A stretch of 6,347 nucleotides of DNA from Weeksellaceae bacterium. Lineage in GTDB: Bacteria > Bacteroidota > Bacteroidia > Flavobacteriales > Weeksellaceae. Made by a program: the position numbers and the translations under genes. This document shows positions 1-5,643 of the stretch, piece by piece (the first letter of the stretch is position 1; each line of letters opens with the position of its first letter). The notes under the pieces were generated by a model. That model had not been told where the DNA came from. It saw nothing but the letters and a program-made list of their open reading frames with translations, and did no database searches. The stretch spans positions 1 to 6,347 of the forward strand of contig JAKOOI010000260.1 in NCBI GenBank assembly GCA_022701475.1, read 5' to 3'.

Positions 1-1270
1 TCAGTATTGATAAATAAAAGTCTGTTAGTGTATTTATCTTATCCTTTTTCTTTATTAGATATTTTTCAACATAATCTAATTGTTGAACTGCTGTCATTTT
101 CAATAATTCTTTCCGAGTTGTACCAACAGATTCGGCTGCAGAATCTCCAAATTGTATTAAACCAACATAGCTTGTTCCTTTACCAGAAGTGGGAGAAAAT
201 GTTTTATTTGTTTCCAATGCTATTCCAGCCATAAGTAAATTTGGATCTTTTCCTAATCTATTTGCAATCTCTACTACCTTCTTTCTGAATTCACAACTGA
301 CCTTTTCACCCCAAATTAAATTATATTCCTTACAGACACAATTTCCATCTTTCTTCACCTCTTTCACCTCCTTCACCATCACCGGGCTTCTTCCCTCAGG
401 CTTCTGCCGGGTGGGAGGCTGCTCTTTCTTTATGGTTCCTTTGGTTTCCCACCAGTCCCAGAGTTCTTTTGTCTTATCGGCTATGATATCACCGATGCCC
501 TTGTCTTCTTTTGCTGATGGTGCCCTGGAAGCGGCAGGAGAATTTTTGGCTTTCGGGATGTCGGTGGGCTTTGGCAGGATTTCATGGGGAAGAGGAGGAA
601 AAGGATTCTTTATTTCCACATTGCCGGTGGCATGCTTTTTATGGATGTAGTATTCTACCGTTACGTAAAACTCCAGCTCTTTCGGATCCGGCTCGCCCTG
701 CATGGCTTTCTTCATCAGAGCTTTTGTCAGTACGAATTCCGCTGTCGCAGTTCCGTTGATGTTGACTTTTGCCGTTTTTGTTTCAATAGGTTTGTTGAAG
801 GTATGATGTCCCGGCCCCCTTGCATCGTCTTCCCAAAGCGTAAATGTAAGCTCTTTCATCAGCAGGTTGGTACAATAGGCTTTGGCTGTCAACTTTTCCA
901 TGAAGCTGAAAGTACTGCCTTTTCTACCGTCTGTATAAAAAAGGTCGACCTTCAGGATCTTTGGGGTTTTGCCGGGCTGCGGACGGATGATGAGCCCGCC
1001 GCCTTCAGGCCCATACAGATAAGCTTCCAGTCTGTAAACGGATCCAACCGCTTTTTCACCGAATGTAAAATCGCTTATCCCTTTCTTCCTGATCCGGGTA
1101 GAGGTGAACTTCCCGTTTTTTCTTCGCTTAAAGAGTTCCCAGGTTACCTCTTCCGGATTCCTTTTGTCTGCTTCGGTATCCGGGTACCATCCTGTTACCT
1201 GGTACGTATAGGTTTTTCCAACGATGGGTTTTATCATTCCTGAGATCTGTGCTACGCCTTTTTTTTTCAT
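1..1270 (-). CDS. Putative injection-system effector with C-terminal lysozyme/SLT-transglycosylase-like domain (3' end outside window)
   Basis: An open frame of 423 codons runs from an ATG at 1270 to the left edge with no stop, so the C-terminus is missing. Residues 1-220 form two beta-rich modules (about 1-105 and 105-220) of a kind I associate with flavobacterial toxin-like proteins; one motif is TLWEDDARG. Residues 222-250 are a proline-rich linker. From about 317 the protein resembles lysozyme-fold lytic transglycosylases: NLIWGEKVSC, then MAGIALE with probable catalytic Glu353, GLIQFG at 370-375, and QLDYVEKY at 397-404. That family cuts the glycan strands of peptidoglycan. Cys311, Cys313 and Cys326 lie at the front of the domain. 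There is no signal peptide, which fits loading in the cytoplasm and delivery by a contractile machine. The start lies 18 bases after the DUF4280 gene, with an A-rich upstream and no Shine-Dalgarno. The last 360 bases are far more AT-rich than the rest. The enzymatic class is fairly secure; the effector role is inferred from context. Confidence 0.78.
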   Translation of the reverse strand, partial: MKKKGVAQISGMIKPIVGKTYTYQVTGWYPDTEADKRNPEEVTWELFKRRKNGKFTSTRIRKKGISDFTFGEKAVGSVYRLEAYLYGPEGGGLIIRPQPGKTPKILKVDLFYTDGRKGSTFSFMEKLTAKAYCTNLLMKELTFTLWEDDARGPGHHTFNKPIETKTAKVNINGTATAEFVLTKALMKKAMQGEPDPKELEFYVTVEYYIHKKHATGNVEIKNPFPPLPHEILPKPTDIPKAKNSPAASRAPSAKEDKGIGDIIADKTKELWDWWETKGTIKKEQPPTRQKPEGRSPVMVKEVKEVKKDGNCVCKEYNLIWGEKVSCEFRKKVVEIANRLGKDPNLLMAGIALETNKTFSPTSGKGTSYVGLIQFGDSAAESVGTTRKELLKMTAVQQLDYVEKYLIKKKDKINTLTDFYLSIL

Positions 1271-1288
1271 ACTGTGTTGTTTTTTTAA

Positions 1289-2071
1289 TTACCAGGCATC
1301 TTCATTGTTTTCACCGGTTTCTTCCCTGAATTCATCAAAGTCTATCACCGGATTACAGAGGTGCTGCGTTCTGGAATCAGCGTTACTGATATTGCTTTTC
1401 CCCAATTCCGCCTGCTGGCCATGTTTCAGAACGGTGATCTTTCCGCCTGTTGCGCACCTCAGTTCTGAAATTTCCGTTACGCAGCTTTTGCCCATGACTT
1501 TCACTTTATCGTAGGTCTTGCTCCATTTTCCGGCAGGAATGCAGGCGCAGGGAAGGTAACCTCCTGAAGTTGGTTTAAGTCTGCACTGACCAAAAGACTG
1601 GACAGGCGGATCAAAGAGGAGGTCGTCTTCCGTTACGGCAAGATAATCAGGTTCCCCGCTCCCGTCATTCCAGTAATGTTTCTGATGGCTTGTCACCTTG
1701 AAATGAGGAAACCGGGTTCCTTTATTGCACATTGCTTTACCTCTGGCAATAACAAAATATTTTCCGTCATGATCTTCTGTGCTGCTTTCTTCCTCAGCTT
1801 TGTGATCAGACTCGTCCTGATGTTCCTCTTCAGCTTCGTCATCATACCCGTTCATCTCATCTGCATCTTCCCCGGCATGCCGTTCTTCTGCAAAATACTG
1901 AGGGTCTTCCGGAATGAGGATCTCAGTGCCTGCAGGAATTTCCCCGTGGATGATGTTTTCTTCCGGACAGTTCAGGTTATGGAATGTCCTGAGATAATTT
2001 TCATCTTTGATGTTGAATTTTTCTGCAAGGCCGGCGAAGCTGTCCTGTGGTTGTGATAAGTAGGTTTTCAT
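1289..2071 (-). CDS. LysM-like plus DUF4280 (PAAR-like) protein
   Basis: A 260-residue protein in three parts. Residues 3-54 form a LysM-like module (PQDS at 8-11, FHNLNC at 30-35, LIP at 52-54). Residues 62-103 are a very acidic, probably disordered linker. Residues 104-240 match the DUF4280 pattern: a G-K-A-M-C start at 111-115, SFGQC at 159-163, PCAC at 174-177, a K-W pair at 182-183, then SELRCATGGKITV at 202-214 and a GQ pair at 218-219. DUF4280 is a PAAR-like family linked to type VI and related injection systems, where PAAR proteins cap the spike and carry effectors. Eight cysteines, seven of them in the C-terminal part, suggest metal binding or disulfides. The start at 2071 is one base after the stop of the upstream gene, so translation is probably coupled. 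The effector gene follows directly, which supports a tip or carrier role. The domain call is confident; the machine it serves is not visible here. Confidence 0.85.
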   Translation of the reverse strand: MKTYLSQPQDSFAGLAEKFNIKDENYLRTFHNLNCPEENIIHGEIPAGTEILIPEDPQYFAEERHAGEDADEMNGYDDEAEEEHQDESDHKAEEESSTEDHDGKYFVIARGKAMCNKGTRFPHFKVTSHQKHYWNDGSGEPDYLAVTEDDLLFDPPVQSFGQCRLKPTSGGYLPCACIPAGKWSKTYDKVKVMGKSCVTEISELRCATGGKITVLKHGQQAELGKSNISNADSRTQHLCNPVIDFDEFREETGENNEDAW

Positions 2072-2072
2072 C

Positions 2073-3092
2073 TTATTTCTGTTTTAGGTGTACAAGGTGT
2101 TTCTGGAATAACCGGTCCTGATGCCGGATGCTGACAGAAGATTCTGCTTCATACAATTGCCCGGTTATCTTATGGGTAAAATACCGGATCTGAATTTCAG
2201 CATGGATCAAATCTTCCGGATCTTCCTCTTCAATACGGGTTCCCTTGAGCAGTTCCCTGAGGCTGCAGGATTCTGAAAGCATTCCTGTTATCCTGGTCTC
2301 AACGCAGTCAGCATCCTCAAAGAAATGATCGGCGTGAAAATGAAACCTCAGAGGAAATGAATGGCTGTGAATAAAAAATTCTTCCTTCCAGCCTGCCTCC
2401 TGATGAAACCACTTCAGATCCGGAAATAACGAACGGATCCATAAACACGAATGCATCCGTCTGAAAAAATACGGTTCATCAGATACAGCATCCTCAAATG
2501 TATCCAGGTATTTTTCTGAAATTTCTCCGGTATGGAAATCCTCGAGGTCTTTTCTTTTCGCCCTGAATTTTTCAACGGTGCTCCGGTGTGCGGAACAGGA
2601 TACTACATTGCCTCCAGCTGACAGCCTGAATGAAACAGGGGAGATGCTCTTCATGCAATCCAGGGAAAGTGAGGACGCTTTATCCTCCGGGACGGCGCCG
2701 TTTACTCTGAAATCTTCTGCTGACAGTTCTGCGGTAAACTGGTCTCCGTTATTCCGGATGGTAAGCTGAACCGTATACTTACATTCTGAATTCTCCTCGA
2801 AAGTTTCTGAAACAAGATATTCCGTAGCATGGAAGCCTGAAAAATAGGCTGCGGGCGGAAGCATGTTCTTCCTCCGGATCTGCTGTTCCTCTTCTGACAG
2901 ATACAGGGTAGGAATCAGAATGAATTCAACACCTGTAAGGTTCCCGAACCAGATCCTGTCCATCTTTCCGCAGTGCCGGTTATGGAATATTTTCAGTTCT
3001 TCTTCAGTCATCCCGGTTCTGGAGGCTAAAGAAGAGAGGCTGTCCTGCGGACGGATTCTGTGTTTTATGAAATGGGTGGTCATTTGTGTCAT
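2073..3092 (-). CDS. LysM-like domain protein with unrecognised C-terminal region
   Basis: A 339-residue protein. Residues 8-61 form a LysM-like module (PQDS at 15-18, FHNRHC at 36-41, LIP at 59-61) clearly related to the one in the next gene. Residues 65-77 are charged and probably helical. From about 84 on I recognise no family: a beta-rich stretch at 105-170, a charged region at 171-205, and an aromatic- and histidine-rich part at 207-260 (FHQEAGWKEEF, then HSHSFPLRFHFHADHFF). No signal peptide or membrane segment is visible, so it should stay in the cytoplasm unless exported by a machine. ATG at 3092 is preferred because it gives the longest frame and sits about 29 bases after the predicted transcription start; ATG at 3083 is possible. 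As the first gene of the cassette it could be an adaptor or chaperone for the PAAR-like tip and effector, but that is inference from position. Confidence 0.75.
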   Translation of the reverse strand: MTQMTTHFIKHRIRPQDSLSSLASRTGMTEEELKIFHNRHCGKMDRIWFGNLTGVEFILIPTLYLSEEEQQIRRKNMLPPAAYFSGFHATEYLVSETFEENSECKYTVQLTIRNNGDQFTAELSAEDFRVNGAVPEDKASSLSLDCMKSISPVSFRLSAGGNVVSCSAHRSTVEKFRAKRKDLEDFHTGEISEKYLDTFEDAVSDEPYFFRRMHSCLWIRSLFPDLKWFHQEAGWKEEFFIHSHSFPLRFHFHADHFFEDADCVETRITGMLSESCSLRELLKGTRIEEEDPEDLIHAEIQIRYFTHKITGQLYEAESSVSIRHQDRLFQKHLVHLKQK

Positions 3093-3126
3093 TATTTTCC
3101 ATCAGTATAAAAATAAAAAATAATTC

Positions 3127-3157
3127 CAAATGTATCCTGTATTAATTGTGAGACAGT
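3127..3157 (-). promoter_or_regulatory. Candidate flavobacterial promoter for the LysM / DUF4280 / effector operon
   Basis: On the minus strand TACATTTG (3127-3134) matches the Bacteroidota -7 element TAnnTTTG exactly. The -33 element 19 bases upstream reads ACTG, only a weak match to TTTG. Transcription would begin near 3121, giving a leader of about 29 bases to the ATG at 3092. The site falls in the 90-base gap after the lipoprotein gene, so the left cassette can be transcribed independently. Confidence 0.5.
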
Positions 3158-3164
3158 TAGTTAC

Positions 3165-3176
3165 GGCGTGAACGCC
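3165..3176. repeat. Small GC inverted repeat just after the lipoprotein stop
   Basis: GGCGT and ACGCC are perfect complements separated by two bases, 7 bases past the lipoprotein stop codon. RNA from either strand could form a short hairpin, best drawn as a 4-bp stem with a 4-base loop. On the minus strand it is followed by GTAACTAACTG rather than a T-run, so it is not a typical intrinsic terminator. It could still protect or weakly terminate the upstream message. Confidence 0.35.
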
Positions 3177-3182
3177 TTCGCT

Positions 3183-4160
3183 CTACAATTTCCGGCCTTC
3201 GGTAAATTTACGGTCCAGCTGGTAATAGAGAACCGTAAAATGCGGTAATTTTTTATCGAGGAAAGAGATGACCTGTTGCCGCTCTTTATCGGAAATCGCT
3301 TCAACCTTTATCCTGAATCCTTTGTTCAGATAATGCCCGAAGTAAAACCCGTCTTTCAGGACTTCCGCTTCATTTCGGGACATTTTTCTGATCCCGGGAT
3401 GGTTAAGGTCGTCCTCCGAAAGAGCGTTGATCAGCCTGTGCTTTCCGAGGTGATTGGTAACAATTCCCCAGGAATAAATGGGAAGTGCGATTTCGACAGT
3501 GCGGATGGGATATTCACCGATCCGGGCCAGGTAATTTTTCAGAAGCGCTACATCAAGAATAGAATTTTTGTTGGAATTTTCCAAAGGTGAAGAGGTAGAG
3601 TAGCACATCAGGTAGACTTTATCGACCGGCGGAATGCCTGTACGCGCTTTGTCTTTTACCTGATGAAGCCGCAATGTGCAGGTTATTTCTTTCCCGGAAA
3701 TTTTCCTGAGCTCTTTCAGGAATAAAAAATAGTCATCCCGGGTACCTTCCGTCCAGTCGCAGTCGATCTGGATTTCCGGATGAACCGGCAGCTGGTATTC
3801 CAGTGCTTTCTTCCGGATGAGATCATTAACGCTTTTTGCCAGCCGGGCGATGTCGCCAGGGCTGATCCGGAAGAAAGTACGGTTGGTGATAAAAACGACG
3901 GGGACGATCTTCTTTCCGGTAACAAAGCTTGGGTCTTTTGTGATGATTCCCAGCGGCCGGAATTTTCCGTGCACCTTGTCAACATCGAAGAAACGGGTAT
4001 ATAGATAAGGGCTGTCAGCCTTTTCCAGTGCTTTTTTTTCAGCAGTATCCAGCGACAGCCGGGTTTTCCAGTAATAAAAAGTATAAGGATGCTGATGCTG
4101 TTCCGAACAGGACACCATAAACAGCAGCGCAGAGAAAAGAAATATCCTGAATACATTCAT
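3183..4160 (-). CDS. Predicted lipoprotein, DUF3142-like (TIM-barrel, glycosidase-like)
   Basis: A 325-residue protein with a lipoprotein signal: a hydrophobic stretch at 4-16 and lipobox VSC ending at Cys18, so it should be anchored in the membrane facing the periplasm or exterior. The body alternates strands and helices as in a TIM barrel: YLYTRFFDVD at 52-61, VPVVFITN at 86-93, EIQIDCDWT at 129-137, EITCTLRLHQ at 158-167, VYLMCYS at 182-188 and IALPIYSWG at 224-232. The IDCDWT...RDDYF pattern and the IPPVDK-LMCY segment recall DUF3142 and related glycosidase-like proteins. Asp133 and Asp135 sit at a barrel strand end and would be candidate active-site acids. I recognise the general family but know no reaction for it. 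ATG at 4160 overlaps the upstream stop as ATGA, so the two genes are probably translated together. The family call is moderate, the lipoprotein call strong. Confidence 0.72.
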   Translation of the reverse strand: MNVFRIFLFSALLFMVSCSEQHQHPYTFYYWKTRLSLDTAEKKALEKADSPYLYTRFFDVDKVHGKFRPLGIITKDPSFVTGKKIVPVVFITNRTFFRISPGDIARLAKSVNDLIRKKALEYQLPVHPEIQIDCDWTEGTRDDYFLFLKELRKISGKEITCTLRLHQVKDKARTGIPPVDKVYLMCYSTSSPLENSNKNSILDVALLKNYLARIGEYPIRTVEIALPIYSWGIVTNHLGKHRLINALSEDDLNHPGIRKMSRNEAEVLKDGFYFGHYLNKGFRIKVEAISDKERQQVISFLDKKLPHFTVLYYQLDRKFTEGRKL

Positions 4161-4573
4161 TGCTTATACAGTTTTCCTGCGCATGGACAATTCATTTCAG
4201 CCATTTCGGAAACAGGGCAGCAGTCATCGGATTTTTTAATATTTCCTTTACTGTCCGTCAGGTAGATTCTTTCCTTATCGAACTTTACATAGAAAGTTTC
4301 GTTATACGTTTTGAAATGGACCTTCATTACCTTTGGGTTGTAGGCTCCTGCATCGATTTCTTCCCTGGTTTCGCTGCCGTCGGCCTGGTTTACCTGTACA
4401 AAGCCGAAATACACGTGTCCGTTCTTCTTCACATCCAGATAATAGGCCGGCGTACCGGAGCCGCTCATGCCTTCTTCAATCATAAAATCCCTTTTGCCGG
4501 TAAACGGCAGCCTGAATTGTGCAGGCGACCATACGAAGCCAGACAGCCATAATAAGAAGAATATCTTTTTCAT
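4157..4573 (-). CDS. Small secreted protein of unknown function
   Basis: A 138-residue protein. A lysine pair followed by the hydrophobic run IFFLLWLSGFVW and the SPA-Q junction (18/19) form a good signal peptide, so the mature part of about 120 residues is exported. It looks beta-rich (PAYYLDVKKNGHVYFGF at 42-58, KVHFKTYNETFYVKF at 84-98) and ends in a short cysteine-rich tail: adjacent Cys118-Cys119 and a CPC motif at 129-131, which could form disulfides or bind metal. I recognise no family. The stop overlaps the start of the lipoprotein gene by four bases, which suggests the two act together, for example as envelope partners; that is inference. ATG at 4573 follows an A-rich upstream without a Shine-Dalgarno. 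The promoter is not clear: AATTTTTG at 4603-4610 is one mismatch from the -7 consensus but lacks a good -33 element. Confidence 0.75.
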   Translation of the reverse strand: MKKIFFLLWLSGFVWSPAQFRLPFTGKRDFMIEEGMSGSGTPAYYLDVKKNGHVYFGFVQVNQADGSETREEIDAGAYNPKVMKVHFKTYNETFYVKFDKERIYLTDSKGNIKKSDDCCPVSEMAEMNCPCAGKLYKQ

Positions 4574-4577
4574 ATTT

Positions 4578-4643
4578 TCATTTAATGTAAAAGGTGGGAC
4601 AGCAAAAATTACACCGGGCCCCTTCCGTTTTACGTGCAGTCAT
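4578..4643 (-). CDS. Possible 21-residue cysteine-containing small ORF
   Basis: ATG at 4643 to TGA at 4578 encodes 21 residues beginning MTARKTEGARC and containing CNFCCP. AAGGAG (4649-4654) lies five bases before the ATG, an ideal Shine-Dalgarno spacing but unusual for this lineage. The stop is four bases before the secreted-protein start, so it could act as a translated leader. There is no homology or codon-bias support at this length; chance is quite likely. Confidence 0.18.
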   Translation of the reverse strand: MTARKTEGARCNFCCPTFYIK

Positions 4644-4781
4644 CCGGTCTCCTTACTTTTAAACGTCGGGATACAGATATTTGGCGAGAGTGTCTGAGGA
4701 CCGGCAACAGATGAAAGCAATCCATCACCGGAACTGCCGCCTTTGACCGGCTCGATCCGCTACATAGAAATCAACATTGTT

Positions 4782-4826
4782 TTACATTTTTCACAAAACT
4801 AAAAAATAGGGTGGAAATGTAACCCT
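4782..4826. repeat. Inverted repeats upstream of the rplC promoter
   Basis: TTACATTT (4782-4789) and AAATGTAA (4815-4822) are perfect 8-base complements 25 bases apart. Nested on the right arm is a second pair, AGGGT (4808-4812) and ACCCT (4822-4826), with a 9-base loop. They lie roughly 90-135 bases upstream of the predicted rplC transcription start. They could be operator half-sites, or outlying -7-like words on either strand; in AT-rich DNA chance is possible. Confidence 0.3.
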
Positions 4827-4880
4827 GAGTTTAGCCTAAGTTTCTAATCGATTAAAAATCAAAATATTTTGTCTGAAATA

Positions 4881-4911
4881 TTTGTCAGTAATAAAATTAT
4901 TCTTACATTTG
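4881..4911 (+). promoter_or_regulatory. Flavobacterial promoter of the rplC operon
   Basis: TTTG (4881-4884), a 19-base spacer and TACATTTG (4904-4911) match the Bacteroidota TTTG / TAnnTTTG promoter at its preferred spacing. The upstream DNA is strongly AT-rich, as at highly expressed genes. Transcription should start near 4917, giving a leader of about 100 bases. The segment 4861-4888 contains a near-duplicate (AATATTTTGTCTG then AATATTTGTCAG), so a second -33-like TTTG lies 13 bases upstream at 4868-4871. Confidence 0.82.
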
Positions 4912-4916
4912 CACAC

Positions 4917-5016
4917 TCATTTTAGGGGCGTAGTATGCCTACATCAAACGTAGAAATTACTTCAGACTTCCTTAAATGATGATAAATAAAGGATAAATTT
5001 TATTATAATATAAACA
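4917..5016 (+). promoter_or_regulatory. Leader of the rplC operon with a 5' stem-loop
   Basis: The predicted untranslated leader begins with a possible stem-loop: TAGG (4923-4926) pairs with CCTA (4938-4941), with a further C-G, G-U and U-A inside after a two-base bulge. CTAC (4939-4942) can instead pair with GTAG (4950-4953), so two shapes compete. The first stem hides the AGGGG at 4924-4928. The rest is A/T-rich and includes the 10-base palindrome TATTATAATA at 5001-5010, just ahead of the rplC start. Ribosomal protein operons are often controlled by their own products through such leaders, but no known leader class is recognised here. Confidence 0.45.
4935..4979 (+). CDS. Possible 14-codon upstream ORF in the rplC leader
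   Basis: ATG at 4935 to TGA at 4977-4979 encodes MPTSNVEITSDFLK. AGGGG lies six bases before the ATG, and the start would be about 18 bases from the predicted 5' end. A second short frame (MMINKG) starts inside the stop as ATGA at 4976. No relation to S10 or another known protein is seen. A regulatory leader peptide is possible; chance is equally plausible. Confidence 0.25.
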   Translation: MPTSNVEITSDFLK

Positions 5017-5643
5017 ATGTCAGGTATTATTGGTAAAAAAATCGGTATGACATCTTTGTTTAACGAAGAAGGAAAAAACATTCCTTGTACAGTTATCCAA
5101 GCTGGTCCATGCTCGGTTTTACAGGTCAGAACCATTGAGAAAGACGGCTATAAGTCCGTTCAGTTAGGTTTCGATGACAAGAGTGAGAAGAACGTAGGTA
5201 AAGCGTTAGCCGGCCACTTCAAAAAGGCAGGTTCAGCTCCTAAAGCTAAATTGGTGGAATTCTACAGGGAATTCGTTGATGAGGTAAAAGTAGGAGAAGA
5301 AGTAAAAGTTAATCTGTTTGCAGAAGGCGAGTTCGTTGATGTAACAGGTACTTCAAAAGGTAAAGGCTTCCAGGGTGTTGTTAAAAGACACGGCTTCGGA
5401 GGTGTAATGCAGGCGACTCATGGTCAGCACAACAGGCTTAGAGCTCCAGGTTCTATCGGTGCTGGTTCAGACCCTTCAAGAGTATTCAAAGGGATGAGAA
5501 TGGCTGGAAGAATGGGAGGTAAGCAGGTAACTGTACAAAACCTTCAGGTATTAAAAGTGGATGAAGAACAAAATCTTTTAGTAGTAAAAGGTGCTGTTCC
5601 GGGAGCTAAAAATTCTTATGTAATTATCAGAAAATGGAACTAG
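5017..5643 (+). CDS. rplC: Large ribosomal subunit protein uL3
   Basis: 208 residues, about the length of E. coli L3 (209). uL3 binds 23S rRNA early in 50S assembly, and its central loop reaches towards the peptidyl transferase centre. The family hallmarks are clear: [13 protein letters not shown] at 3-15, [12 protein letters not shown] at 109-120, [15 protein letters not shown] at 134-148, and [15 protein letters not shown] at 154-168. Where E. coli has the methylated Gln150 this protein has Ala149 (GSIGAG), so that modification cannot occur here; many bacteria share this. The start follows an A/T-rich stretch with no close Shine-Dalgarno (GGA lies about 24 bases upstream), normal for Bacteroidota. 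It is the first ribosomal gene behind the promoter at 4881-4911, and its last ten bases overlap rplD. Confidence 0.98.
   Translation: MSGIIGKKIGMTSLFNEEGKNIPCTVIQAGPCSVLQVRTIEKDGYKSVQLGFDDKSEKNVGKALAGHFKKAGSAPKAKLVEFYREFVDEVKVGEEVKVNLFAEGEFVDVTGTSKGKGFQGVVKRHGFGGVMQATHGQHNRLRAPGSIGAGSDPSRVFKGMRMAGRMGGKQVTVQNLQVLKVDEEQNLLVVKGAVPGAKNSYVIIRKWN

Larger units (their letters stand above)
4574..4880. other. Divergent intergenic region without a confident gene
   Basis: This stretch lies between the leftward secreted-protein gene and the rightward rplC promoter. I see no tRNA, rRNA or recognised coding sequence. It holds one 21-codon minus-strand frame with a good Shine-Dalgarno (4578-4643), several scattered CCGG-containing words without clear structure (about 4641-4755), an 8-base inverted repeat (4782-4822) and AT-rich DNA leading into the promoter. 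Most of it is probably the regulatory region of the divergent genes. Confidence 0.5.

Noticed and set aside
584..1243. A 219-codon plus-strand frame opposite the effector gene
   Set aside because: It is antisense to a well-supported protein with recognisable modules, resembles nothing known, and has no promoter or neighbours on its strand. The same applies to the plus-strand frames at 7-650, 511-759, 1224-1514, 1676-2056 and 2578-3123.
3165..3176. Intrinsic terminator after the lipoprotein gene
   Set aside because: The inverted repeat has a very short stem and no T-run after it on the transcribed strand, so it is listed only as a repeat.
3716..4156. A 146-codon minus-strand frame and shorter plus-strand frames over the lipoprotein gene
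   Set aside because: They are alternate-frame shadows of the lipoprotein, which has a clear lipobox and barrel-like motifs.
4603..4610. Promoter for the secreted-protein gene (AATTTTTG)
   Set aside because: It has one mismatch at the -7 element and no acceptable -33 element at the right distance, so it is mentioned but not called.
4160..4697. Plus-strand frames across the secreted-protein gene and intergenic region
   Set aside because: The opposite strand has a good signal peptide and a coupled neighbour; these frames show no recognisable protein features.
4935..4979. Remnant of rpsJ before rplC
   Set aside because: The 14-residue peptide does not resemble the C-terminus of S10, and the promoter lies immediately upstream of it.
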